Source: Bradyrhizobium icense (GTDB taxonomy: Bacteria > Pseudomonadota > Alphaproteobacteria > Rhizobiales > Xanthobacteraceae). From it: DNA of 64,000 bases. The position numbers and the translations under genes were made by a program. The DNA lies in assembly GCF_001693385.1 (NCBI RefSeq), contig NZ_CP016428.1:3596001-3660000 (forward strand), read 5' to 3'. The notes below the pieces were generated by a model, which was given only the letters and a program-made list of their open reading frames with translations, was not told the origin of the DNA and searched no databases. Positions 36,666 to 44,864 of the stretch are shown here, piece after piece; the stretch's first letter is position 1; each line of letters opens with the position of its first letter.

Positions 36666-38264
36666 GTGAGCGGTGCAAGGCTAAAACATTACGGCTGGGG
36701 CCGCGAAGACGAAGGCATGACTACCGAGGAGCGGGCCTTTGTGCTCGGCCGCTACAGCGAAAAATTTGCGCGCGATGCATTTGAGACAAAAGTCGTCCCG
36801 CGTCTGGAGGACCTGACATTGCGCGCGCCGCGCGTGGCGCCACCGGCCTCACTTGCCGCTATTTGCACGAGCGACCGATACGACCGCGCCGCGCACGCCT
36901 ACGGCAAATCCTATCCGGACTACGTGCGAGCCATGCTCGGCGATTACGATAGCGCGCCCGACGTGGTTGGCTATCCAAGGAACGAAGCAGAGATTGCCGC
37001 TGTCATGGACTGGGCCGGCGGCGTCAGCGCGTCGCTGACGCCGTTCGGGGGCGGGACGAGCGTCTGCGGTGGTGTCGAGCCGCGCGTTGACGGTATCAGC
37101 TACAAGGCGGCCGTCACACTGGACTTACGCAATCTCGGCAAGGTCGTCGAGGTGGATCAGATATCGCGCGCCGCACTGATCGAAGGCGGTGCCTTTGGTC
37201 CGTCTCTGGAGAACCAGCTTAAGCCGCATGGCCTCACGTTGCGTCATTTTCCCCAGAGTTTCGAGTATTCAACCCTTGGCGGCTGGATCGCGACGCGGTC
37301 GGGCGGTCATTTCGCCAGTCTCTACACGCATATCGACGATTTCGTTGAAAGCCTGCGCGTCGTGACGCCGCGCGGCACATTGGAAACGCGTCGCTTGCCG
37401 GGATCAGGTGCTGGGCCGAGTCCCGACCGCATGTTCATAGGCTCGGAAGGAACGCTCGGGGTGATTTCGCGCGCCTGGATGCGATTGCAGCCACGTCCGA
37501 AATTCCGTGCCGGCGCATCGGTTCGTTTTCACTCGTTCTTCGGTGCGGCCCGCGCGCTGCGCGCGATCGCACAGGCCGGCCTCTATCCATCGAACTGCCG
37601 CATCCTTGACGCGCAAGAGGCGTTCAACACCGGGGCGGCCGACGGCAGCGTCGCGATCATGGTGCTCGGCTTTGAATCGGGCGACCATTCGCCGGATGCC
37701 TGGATGGCACGCGCGCTCGAATGCTGCGCCGACCATGGCGGGACACCGGAGGCGGCAAAGGCCGGCGATTCACATCTCGAAGGCGCGGCAGGAATCTGGC
37801 GTAACGCATTCATTCGTATGCCCTATGCGCGCGAGTTTCTGACCCCGGCCGGCATCATCAACGACACCTTCGAGACCGCAATCACCTGGGATCGGTTCGA
37901 AAGCTTCCACGACAAGGTGAAGGCGGCGACAGAGGATGCGATCCTTGAGGCGACGGGCGTAAAAGGCGAGGTTACATGCCGCTTCACCCATGTCTATCCT
38001 GACGGGCCCGCGCCCTATTTTTCTTTCCATGCGCTCGGCCGCCACGGTGCTCTGCTGGAACAGTGGCAGGCAATCAAGAATGCGGCCAGCGATGCGCTGA
38101 TCGAGGCAGGCGGGACGATCACGCATCATCACGCCGTTGGCCGTGATCATCGTCCCTGGTACGATCGTCAGCGTCCGGAGCTCTTCGCGGCCGCGCTTCG
38201 GGCGGCAAAAAGAGAACTCGATCCGCAAGGCATGCTCAACCCCGGAGTGCTTATCGATCCGTAA
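36666..38264 (+). CDS. FAD-binding oxidase, alkyldihydroxyacetonephosphate-synthase-like
   Basis: 532 aa VAO/PCMH-type flavoprotein. The FAD-binding domain spans about 95-270 (YPRNEAEIAAVMDWA, PFGGGTSVCGG at 126-136, FPQSFEYSTLGGWIATRSGGHFAS, GSEGTLGVISRAWMRL). The C-terminal substrate domain ends in the catalytic HHHAVGRDHRPWY motif and LDPQGMLNPG. It resembles AGPS/GlcD-like oxidases; bacterial substrates are uncertain. GTG 36666 follows a strong GGGAGGAGG; in-frame alternatives are GTG 36633 and ATG 36642. Codons 457-494 are duplicated downstream at 39623-39736. Confidence 0.85.
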   Translation: MSGARLKHYGWGREDEGMTTEERAFVLGRYSEKFARDAFETKVVPRLEDLTLRAPRVAPPASLAAICTSDRYDRAAHAYGKSYPDYVRAMLGDYDSAPDVVGYPRNEAEIAAVMDWAGGVSASLTPFGGGTSVCGGVEPRVDGISYKAAVTLDLRNLGKVVEVDQISRAALIEGGAFGPSLENQLKPHGLTLRHFPQSFEYSTLGGWIATRSGGHFASLYTHIDDFVESLRVVTPRGTLETRRLPGSGAGPSPDRMFIGSEGTLGVISRAWMRLQPRPKFRAGASVRFHSFFGAARALRAIAQAGLYPSNCRILDAQEAFNTGAADGSVAIMVLGFESGDHSPDAWMARALECCADHGGTPEAAKAGDSHLEGAAGIWRNAFIRMPYAREFLTPAGIINDTFETAITWDRFESFHDKVKAATEDAILEATGVKGEVTCRFTHVYPDGPAPYFSFHALGRHGALLEQWQAIKNAASDALIEAGGTITHHHAVGRDHRPWYDRQRPELFAAALRAAKRELDPQGMLNPGVLIDP

Positions 38265-38520
38265 GGCTGATCGGCGCGGCAATAAGGAGTGCGCTCTTTG
38301 GTCGCGGTACAGGGCTCGGCGGAAGGTCCTATGGTCGCCACGACATGATCCACGTCCTCGACATCGATCCGCGCACCGCGCGACGTTGCTTGCACGCCGG
38401 ACGCCTCCAAGCAGGAGCTTAGCCGGACGGTAGTTGTGCCGTCCGGATACTCCCTTCCTTCATCAAACAGCTTTGGTGTGAGGCTCTCCCGCGAGGGGAG
38501 CCCAAGCAAGGAGGCATGTC

Positions 38521-39006
38521 GTGAACAACCCCTCTATCCCGGACATCACTCTTCCGGCGTCTGACCATCGCCGCTTGGAACGGCTCGCGCGGGTGGGCGC
38601 AGATCAAGGCGACTTGGACGCACGCTTTCTGTTGAGTGAGATCAACCGTGCGGAAATCGTCCCTGATCGCGCAGCCAGATTGGACAACATCGTCACCATG
38701 GGTTCGTGGGTGACGTTCTGGATCAACTTGGGCTTCCCTCGCGAGACGAGGCAACTGGTTTACCCCGAAGACTACACGTCCGAGCGAACCCAGATCCCCG
38801 TGACGTCACCGTTTGGCGCAGCGTTGGTGGGGCTGAAGGTCGGAAGCGAAATCCCCTTCTTCACCGCTGGGCGCACCAACGTGGTCAGGATCGAACGCGT
38901 CAGTCGAGGTGATCCGAATGATGTTGTCAGGGCTCTGTTTAGCAATCCGGTGGTCCAGGGCCAAAAGCTCTTTGATGACGATGATCCAGGACCATCAGCC
39001 GCTTAG
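38521..39006 (+). CDS. Rnk-like GreA/GreB C-domain protein
   Basis: 161 aa, GTG start after AAGGAGG. The N-terminal helices (DHRRLERLARVGADQGDLDARFLLSEINRAEIVPD) lead to the Rnk/GreA-C FKBP-like fold (VTMGSWVTFWINLGFPRETRQLVYPEDY; ITVTSPFGAALVGLKVGSEIPFF-type segment). Rnk regulates nucleoside diphosphate kinase in E. coli/Pseudomonas and binds RNA polymerase. It is longer at the C terminus than true Rnk. It is the first of two tandem Rnk genes 16 bases apart. The 256 bases before it hold no clear gene. Confidence 0.82.
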   Translation: MNNPSIPDITLPASDHRRLERLARVGADQGDLDARFLLSEINRAEIVPDRAARLDNIVTMGSWVTFWINLGFPRETRQLVYPEDYTSERTQIPVTSPFGAALVGLKVGSEIPFFTAGRTNVVRIERVSRGDPNDVVRALFSNPVVQGQKLFDDDDPGPSAA

Positions 39007-39022
39007 GAAAGGAGAGCAGGTA

Positions 39023-39436
39023 ATGAGCAAGACCAATCGCAAGAGCAAGCCTGAAATCGTGTTGCCGCCCATCACGGTGATGGAGGATGAGGCCAGGCGT
39101 CTGAACGCCCTGGCCAGTTCGAGCGCGGTGCTCTTCCCTCGCGTGGCCCATTTCCTTGCACAGGAGATGGAGCGTGCAAGCGTGGTGGCGGACAATTCCG
39201 ATCTGCGCGGCGTGGTCCGGATGGGTTCGCAGGTCCGGTACTGCGATGACAAGACCGGTGAAGTCCGCGACGTGGTGTTGGTATATCCGCACGAAGCGGA
39301 CATAACGCTAAAGCGCGTCTCGGTTCTTACGCCGGTTGGAGCTGCGTTGATCGGCCTGTCGGTTGGCCAGGCTATCGAGTTTCAAACGCCGGGCCACAAC
39401 AAGCGCTCTTTGAGAGTGCTAGGCGTGTCCGATTGA
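39023..39436 (+). CDS. rnk: Nucleoside diphosphate kinase regulator Rnk
   Basis: 137 aa, the usual Rnk length. N-terminal coiled coil (PPITVMEDEARRLNALASSSAVLFPRVAHFLAQEMERA), then the GreA/GreB-type C domain (VRMGSQVRYCDDKTGEVRDVVLVYPHEADITLKRVSVLTPVGAALIGLSVGQ). AAAGGAGAGCAGG precedes ATG 39023. It lies in a tandem with a divergent paralogue and is followed at 14 bases by a small membrane peptide. Confidence 0.86.
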   Translation: MSKTNRKSKPEIVLPPITVMEDEARRLNALASSSAVLFPRVAHFLAQEMERASVVADNSDLRGVVRMGSQVRYCDDKTGEVRDVVLVYPHEADITLKRVSVLTPVGAALIGLSVGQAIEFQTPGHNKRSLRVLGVSD

Positions 39437-39450
39437 AGGAGGCGTTTGAT

Positions 39451-39549
39451 ATGCGCGACGTTTCAACTAAACAGGCCGCCTTGACAGTCATCGGTATGAC
39501 TGTCGTTTTGGCTGCCGTGTTCTATCTTGCGACCGTCTTCAATGCTTGA
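39451..39549 (+). CDS. 32-aa single-TM membrane peptide
   Basis: A short frame MRDVSTKQAALTVIGMTVVL then AAVFYLATVFNA, one hydrophobic helix over about residues 9-30. The near-consensus AAGGAGG lies 9 bases before the ATG, and the gene follows rnk by 14 bases, which argues that it is translated. Function is unknown. A GC-rich hairpin follows. Confidence 0.6.
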   Translation: MRDVSTKQAALTVIGMTVVLAAVFYLATVFNA

Positions 39550-39562
39550 AGGCCCAACCTCC

Positions 39563-39604
39563 AAGGTGGCCCCTCTCGGTCTATGATTGAGCTGGGGCCA
39601 CCTT
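39563..39604. terminator. Hairpin after the rnk-peptide cluster
   Basis: Perfect 11-bp stem AAGGTGGCCCC / GGGGCCACCTT with a 20-nt loop, 13 bases after the small-peptide stop. It lacks a T tract, so it is a possible terminator or stability element. It lies 18 bases before the duplicated oxidase fragment. Confidence 0.5.
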
Positions 39605-39622
39605 CCACCGCCACCTGCTTCA

Positions 39623-39736
39623 CTCGGCCGCCACGGTGCTCTGCTGGAACAGTGGCAGGCAATCAAGAATGCGGCCAGCGATGCGCTGATCGAGGCGGGC
39701 GGCACGATCACCCATCATCACGCCGTTGGCCGTGAT
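39623..39736 (+). pseudogene. 114-bp duplicated internal fragment of the FAD oxidase gene
   Basis: This segment matches 38034-38147 (codons 457-494 of the oxidase) over 114 bases without gaps. It differs at only three bases, corresponding to 38108, 38114 and 38123, all synonymous third positions (GCA/GCG, GGG/GGC, ACG/ACC). It still encodes LGRHGALLEQ to HHHAVGRD, then meets TAG. It has no start codon or upstream sequence of its own and is not a functional gene. The remaining bases to 39791 hold nothing recognisable. Confidence 0.9.
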
Positions 39737-39791
39737 TAGGGCCACGAAACTCGCAATTGATCCTGACCGTGCTGTTCGGCTTTAAGCATCC

Positions 39792-41003
39792 ATGACCTAC
39801 GAACTCGAACGGTTCCCGCCGGGACCGCCATCTTCCGTAAACATGCCGTTGCTTGTCCTGGCTCGGGCATGCACGACCGCGGTATTCATGACTTATCCCG
39901 CGTGTCTGAGTTGGCTCATGGACGCTTGGCAAATGACAGCAACCCGGGCCGGTTTGGTTCAGGGGGCATTCACAGCTTCGTTTGCCGTCTCCTTGCTCGT
40001 CGTCTCCTTTCTGTGTGACAGGTTCGGCGCAAAAAGTGTGTTCGCCTGGGCGGCTATCTCCTGCGCCGTTTCAGCTTTCCTCTTTGCAGCGTTCGCACGA
40101 TCTTTCGAGAGCGCACTTGTATGCATGACGCTTTTGGGGCTGGCCCAGGGTGCCACTTACACGCCCGCCATCATGCTCGCTTCGACCAGTGCACCGCCGA
40201 ATCGGAGGGCTTCGGCTGTCGGATGGATTCTCGCCGGCATGTCAGCCGGCTACGTAGCGTCCATTCTTATTGCAAACGCCATGCTCGCAGTCGCGGACTA
40301 TCGACTGTCGTTCGCCGTTACGGCTGGCGTCGCGGTTGTCGGCTCGGCGCTCAGCATTGCCGCTACGCGAAACGCACGCGATCAGGTCGCGCAAATGGAC
40401 CTGGTCAAGACGTCGTACGATCGGTCTTGGAAGCGCCAGGCCCGTCTTCTCACTCTCGGATACATTGGCCATACGTGGGAGCTGTTGGGAGCGTGGGCAT
40501 GGATCCCTGCTTTTCTGACAGCGTCGTTGCTATCCCAAGGTCGAATGACCGGCATCGAGGTTGGCGTCTGGACAGCGGTCACGCTCCACGTCTCGGGCTT
40601 CTTCGGCTCCTTCCTGTCGGGTTACGCAGCCGATCACTTTGGCGCTAAGCCGGTTCTGGTGACGTTTGCACTGGTCGGCGCCGCCTGTTCCCTCGTCATG
40701 GGCTGGCTGAGTGAGCTCAACGCTGCGCTATTGCTTGCTCTGGTTTGGATCTACGGCTTCGCGATCATTGGCGACTCATCGGTGCTTTCCTCAGCCATGA
40801 CCGAGGCAGTGCCTGCATCGCAACTGGGCCGGGCACTTGGCTTGCGATCAATCTTGGGCGTTGGCGCGGGTTCCGTGTCACCCATTGCGTTCGGCATGGC
40901 ACTCGACATGGCACCCGCTACTGTGTCGTGGGGTCTGGCCTTTTGCACTTTAGCCTTTGGCGGGGCGCTGGCGTTGGCCAGCGCCATAGCATTGCGGAAA
41001 TGA
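39792..41003 (+). CDS. Major facilitator superfamily transporter
   Basis: 403 aa with 12 predicted TM segments in two halves. The TM2-TM3 loop carries the MFS signature form DRFGAKSVFAW, repeated in the second half as DHFGAKPVLVTF. Other segments include GLAQGATYTPAIMLASTSAPPNRRASAVGWILAG. Substrate cannot be assigned. It starts 55 bases after the duplicated oxidase fragment. Confidence 0.88.
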   Translation: MTYELERFPPGPPSSVNMPLLVLARACTTAVFMTYPACLSWLMDAWQMTATRAGLVQGAFTASFAVSLLVVSFLCDRFGAKSVFAWAAISCAVSAFLFAAFARSFESALVCMTLLGLAQGATYTPAIMLASTSAPPNRRASAVGWILAGMSAGYVASILIANAMLAVADYRLSFAVTAGVAVVGSALSIAATRNARDQVAQMDLVKTSYDRSWKRQARLLTLGYIGHTWELLGAWAWIPAFLTASLLSQGRMTGIEVGVWTAVTLHVSGFFGSFLSGYAADHFGAKPVLVTFALVGAACSLVMGWLSELNAALLLALVWIYGFAIIGDSSVLSSAMTEAVPASQLGRALGLRSILGVGAGSVSPIAFGMALDMAPATVSWGLAFCTLAFGGALALASAIALRK

Positions 41004-41184
41004 CTCCTATTGGCGCCAACAGCAGCCATTCATTGATCAGAGGTAACGCAAAGGACTGACTTCGAAGGTCGCCATTTGTGCCGCGCGTTGGTGTATTGCG
41101 GCAAAGCGGGTGCAATAGGGAACTCGCTACTCACGGATGAGTTTATTCGCAGGGATTCACAGACCTTCAACCCGGAGGGAAGCC

Positions 41185-41904
41185 ATGGAGCATCTGCGCT
41201 ACCCGAACGAAACCGCCGAGTATCGCGCTGCCAGAAACGCGCTTCTAGACGACGAGATCGCGCTTCGTGCCCATATTGAAGCTGTTGCAGCCAAGCGCCG
41301 CGCCTTGCCGCTCGGCGGCGAAGTACCGGAAGACTATGTATTCGAGCGGATCGGCAAGAATGCGGCGCCTGAGAAGGTCAGGATGTCTGAGCTGTTCGGC
41401 CCGCATGACACGCTCATTCTGTACAGCTTCATGTATGGACCCGAGCGGGAGCTGCCATGTCCCGGCTGTACGCACCTGCTCGATGGGCTCGATGGCGCGG
41501 CAAGGCACATCGGCCAGCGAGCTGCACTTTACATCATCGCGAAATCCTCAATCGCGCGTCTCACCGCGTGGGCTCACGAGCGCGGCTGGGATCATCTGCC
41601 GCTGGTGTCTACGGCGGGCAATAGCTACGACGCGGATTATTTTGGTGACACGTCGAAGTTTCCCAAGGGCTTGCGTGCACAGCATCGCGTTCCGGACGGC
41701 GAGAACTGGGACGAAACGATCTTCAACGTATTCAAGAAGAATGGCGGAGCAATTCGTCACTTCTGGGGTTCAGAGATGAGCTTCGCACCAACCGAACCCA
41801 ATCAACATCATCGCGCCGGGGATCAGGTCGACCCCTTGTGGGGTCTGCTCGATATGACCCCCGAAGGCCGCGGAGACTTTTTTCCCAAGGTAAACTACGA
41901 TTGA
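41185..41904 (+). CDS. DUF899 thioredoxin-like protein
   Basis: 239 aa. DUF899 motifs: RRALPLGGEVPEDYVFE, LFGPHDTLILYSFMYGPERELPCPGCTHLLDGLDG with the CPGC pair at 92-95 in place of thioredoxin CxxC, and GDTSKFPKGLRAQHRVPDG, LWGLLDMTPEGRGDFFPKV. A dithiol oxidoreductase role is assumed from the fold only. ATG 41185 follows CGGAGGGA. An in-frame upstream start at 41137 was rejected. Confidence 0.85.
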   Translation: MEHLRYPNETAEYRAARNALLDDEIALRAHIEAVAAKRRALPLGGEVPEDYVFERIGKNAAPEKVRMSELFGPHDTLILYSFMYGPERELPCPGCTHLLDGLDGAARHIGQRAALYIIAKSSIARLTAWAHERGWDHLPLVSTAGNSYDADYFGDTSKFPKGLRAQHRVPDGENWDETIFNVFKKNGGAIRHFWGSEMSFAPTEPNQHHRAGDQVDPLWGLLDMTPEGRGDFFPKVNYD

Positions 41905-42016
41905 TCTTCGGCCCCTGTGACCAGCGGAACTTTGTGCCGTCACACTCAAGCTCATGCGCTGGAAAAAGAACGTCGGCTTACCTACATTGACGGCGAGTGA
42001 TCAAGGGAGCGACACG

Positions 42017-42604
42017 ATGTCGGCGGCACCGGAAGTCAAATCCGCGGACGCAAACGACCGAGCAAACGCGATCAGCACCATTGTGCTCGGCTTTGCGGCC
42101 GACCCGATGGCGCGTTGGGCTTGGTCCGATCCGTCCGAATACCTCAGAATAATGCCTCGGTTCGTCAACGCTTTCGGCGGCCGTGCTTTCGAGTATGGCA
42201 CAGCCTACGTCACTGAAGGGGCCCGCGCCGCCGCCTTATGGTTGCCACCGGGCGTCGAGCCGGACGAAGCAGAAATGGACGCAATCATGGAGGAGTCCCT
42301 GCGCCCGGAGATCGCCGGGGATATCGGGGCCATCATGAAAGGAATGGCCGAACATCATCCGCTTGAGCCGCATTGGTATCTGCCTCTTATCGCCGCCGAT
42401 CCGACCTGGATCGGGCAGGGGCTTGGCACGTTGCTGATGAAACATGCGCTTCGCCGATGCGACGAGGAGGGCATCGCGGCCTACCTCGAAAGCTCGAACC
42501 CGCGTAACATTTCGCTCTATGAACGCCATGGCTTCAAGATTGTCGGCAGGATCCAAAGCGGCTCTTCTCCGGTGGTGACGCCGATGCTGCGGCCCGCATC
42601 CTGA
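42017..42604 (+). CDS. GNAT-family N-acetyltransferase
   Basis: 195 aa. The acetyl-CoA site is visible in HWYLPLIAADPTWIGQGLGTLLMKHAL (motif A Q/RxxGxG/A as GQGLG) and motif B AYLESSNPRNISLYERHGF. The N-terminal part matches the uncharacterised GNAT group with FAADPMARWAWSDPSEYL. Substrate is unknown. ATG 42017 follows AGGGAGC. Confidence 0.83.
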   Translation: MSAAPEVKSADANDRANAISTIVLGFAADPMARWAWSDPSEYLRIMPRFVNAFGGRAFEYGTAYVTEGARAAALWLPPGVEPDEAEMDAIMEESLRPEIAGDIGAIMKGMAEHHPLEPHWYLPLIAADPTWIGQGLGTLLMKHALRRCDEEGIAAYLESSNPRNISLYERHGFKIVGRIQSGSSPVVTPMLRPAS

Positions 42605-42717
42605 ACGTTCGAGTTGACCGAAACCCTTGAAGTTGGAACGCGACACGTGCGGGCAGGATGTACGCTCCGACGGCCACCCTTTGCCAACGCGCGCGAAGCG
42701 CTACGCGGCCTGCTAGT

Positions 42718-43473
42718 CTACAGCGACCTTCGCATTGACCAGAGGATAGCGCTGGTGAGGAGACGCTGGTAGCGGGCGTCCTGCCAAACTGACGGCTCGT
42801 GGCCTAGTGCCGTATAGAACACGCGTCCTTCGCCGTAGAATCGCGTCCATGCGAGAGGCCAACCATAGAATCGTTGATGCACGCCGGCCTTGCCAAGGTC
42901 CACCGAGCTTGGGTCGAGGCGCAGGAGCACGCGTGAGCGACGGTAGTCGAAGTCGCTGATCTGGTAGATCTCGTCCTCGACCTGCAACGAATTCCCGAGA
43001 AAAGCCACCAGAGGATCGCTGGGATCGACCACCTCGATGGTCACGCTCTGATGCCAGGGATGACCATTGAAGTAGCCGCCGACGAGGTCGAGATAGTCCG
43101 GCCAGGTGTAGAATGTGTCCGTCGCCGAATGAACACCGAGGAATCCGCGGCCCGAGCGCACGAAGTCGAGAAGAGCGTTCTTTTGCGCCTCGCTCATCGG
43201 CAGTTCTCCTGACGTGTAGAACATCACCGCGGCGTAGCGCCCAAGGTTGTCGGCGGAGAATTCAGACGTGTCTTCCGTTGCCGCGACTTCGAAGACGCCC
43301 GAATCGCTTCCGAGCCGGGTCAGGATGGCCTTGGAAAGCGGTATGACATCATGCCGGTAGCCGGCCGAGTGCGTGAAATAGAGGACGCGCTTTCGCGGGG
43401 CTTCCGCATGCGCGCCGAGTGGCCGGATGGCCGCCGCGCCGCCGAGGAGCGCGATGAAATCACGTCGCCGCAC
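42718..43473 (-). CDS. Exported ThuA-domain protein
   Basis: 251 aa, GTG start after GGAGGGG. Twin-arginine leader MRRRDFIALLGGAAAIRPLGAHA. The ThuA-like (class I glutamine amidotransferase fold) domain: KRVLYFTHSAGYRHDVIPL, LGRYAAVMFYTSGELP, GRGFLGVHSATDTFYTWPDYLDLVGGYFNGHPWHQS, FYTALGHEPSVWQDARY. ThuA is linked to sugar or trehalose catabolism in rhizobia; here the domain is stand-alone and exported. The reaction is unknown. Confidence 0.85.
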   Translation of the reverse strand: MRRRDFIALLGGAAAIRPLGAHAEAPRKRVLYFTHSAGYRHDVIPLSKAILTRLGSDSGVFEVAATEDTSEFSADNLGRYAAVMFYTSGELPMSEAQKNALLDFVRSGRGFLGVHSATDTFYTWPDYLDLVGGYFNGHPWHQSVTIEVVDPSDPLVAFLGNSLQVEDEIYQISDFDYRRSRVLLRLDPSSVDLGKAGVHQRFYGWPLAWTRFYGEGRVFYTALGHEPSVWQDARYQRLLTSAILWSMRRSL

Positions 43474-43759
43474 AATCCCCTCCGCTAAACCCCACCAGCA
43501 ATGTGTTGAAAGAAGCTTAGCACGGATCGGCGGCACTGGCCCCCCGGGGCATCGCTACTTCCTGCCGTCCAATGCAACGCCCATGGCCAGCGGACGCTAT
43601 CCATATTTTCGCCGCTCGGAAAATAGCAATCGCGAATGCCTTCCTTCGGGTCGGCCCGCCTGCGAAAGCCCAAACTTCGAGTGCGCCAATCTGTCCCGCC
43701 TTGCGGCTATGGCAGGGACGGGACGATGCGCTACGCTCGTTGAAAATCAGGGAGCGAAC

Positions 43760-44752
43760 ATGCCAGTGAGAATCATCACCCGCCGTCACTTCATCGCCGC
43801 CGGTACGGCCGCCGCCGCGACGCCTTTCCTCGCGCGCGGCGCCTCCGCGCAAGCCGCCTGGCCGTCGCGAAATATCCGCATGGTCTGCAGCTACCCGGCG
43901 GGCGGGCAGACCGACCTCCTGGCGCGCGCCTTCGGCGATTTTATCTCCAGGCAGGTAGGGCAGACCGTCTTTATCGAAAACAAGGCGGGCGCCTCCGGCT
44001 CGATCGGCGCGGCGGAAGTCGCACGCGCCGCGCCCGATGGCCACACCATCCTGTGCTCCATCTCGACGACCTACGTGATGAACCGGATCATGATGAAGAA
44101 CCCCGGTTACGACATGGACAGAGACCTGACGCTCGTCAGCATCATCCCGGGCGCCGGGCTGCTGCTGGTCGCGAGCCTGGCGTCCGGCGTCAAGACGCTG
44201 GACGATTTCGTCGCGTTCGCGCGCAAGAAGGGCCAGGTGAACTTCGGCACCTATAGCGCCGGCTCGGCCCCGCACATGACCATCAACGAACTCAACAAGC
44301 AGTACGGCCTCAAGATCGAGCCGATCCATTACCGAGGCGAAGCGCCGATGTGGACGGGGCTGTTGGACGGCACGCTCGATGTCGCGATGGGCAGCTACAC
44401 GGCGGCGCAGGCCGTCCTGCAGGGCGACAAAGGCGTCGTGTTCGCGGTGCATTCGAAGAAGGTGAGCGCGATCCCGAACGTCAAGACCCTTCCCGAACAG
44501 GGCGCGACATCGAAGTTCTTCACCATCAGCGGCTTCACGGGCTGGGCGGTGCCGAAGGCGACGCCCCAGCCGATCGTCGACCGGCTTTCGGAACTCTGCG
44601 TGGCCGCCAACAACGATCCCAAGGTGAAGGAAGTTCTCAGCACCTTCGTGCTGGACCCGGCGCTCGGCTTCAAGGAAAGCAATGCCTTGTATCAGCGCGA
44701 ATTGCCGACCTGGATCGAGAGCGCGCAGGCCCTCGGCCTTGAGCCGGCGTAA
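43760..44752 (+). CDS. Tripartite tricarboxylate transporter (Bug-type) substrate-binding protein
   Basis: 330 aa. Twin-arginine signal MPVRIITRRHFIAAGTAAAATPFLARGASAQA, then the Bug fold: WPSRNIRMVCSYPAGGQTDLLARAF, VFIENKAGASGSIGAAEVARAAPDGHTIL, SAPHMTINELNKQYGLKIEPIHYRGEAPMWTGLLDGTLDVAMG. It binds an unknown carboxylate in the periplasm. No TctA/TctB membrane subunits are adjacent, so it is an orphan. ATG 43760 follows GGGAGCGAAC. Confidence 0.9.
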   Translation: MPVRIITRRHFIAAGTAAAATPFLARGASAQAAWPSRNIRMVCSYPAGGQTDLLARAFGDFISRQVGQTVFIENKAGASGSIGAAEVARAAPDGHTILCSISTTYVMNRIMMKNPGYDMDRDLTLVSIIPGAGLLLVASLASGVKTLDDFVAFARKKGQVNFGTYSAGSAPHMTINELNKQYGLKIEPIHYRGEAPMWTGLLDGTLDVAMGSYTAAQAVLQGDKGVVFAVHSKKVSAIPNVKTLPEQGATSKFFTISGFTGWAVPKATPQPIVDRLSELCVAANNDPKVKEVLSTFVLDPALGFKESNALYQRELPTWIESAQALGLEPA

Positions 44753-44763
44753 GCGAAGGATGT

Positions 44764-44853
44764 CGGGTGGGCAAAGGCGCATTGCGCCGTGCCCACCACT
44801 ACCCGCGGAGTGCTGATGGTGGGCACGGCGCAAGAGCGCCTTTGCCCGCCCAC
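44764..44853. repeat. Dispersed palindromic repeat, copy A
   Basis: Near-perfect long inverted repeat: GGGTGGGCAAAGGCGCATTG then CGCCGTGCCCACC on the left, and GGTGGGCACGGCGCAAG then AGCGCCTTTGCCCGCCCA on the right. It shares both arms with 46190-46277 and its left arm with 56651-56688. It resembles a MITE-like element and could also terminate the two convergent genes around it. Confidence 0.8.
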
Positions 44854-44864
44854 GAAGTCCGAAA

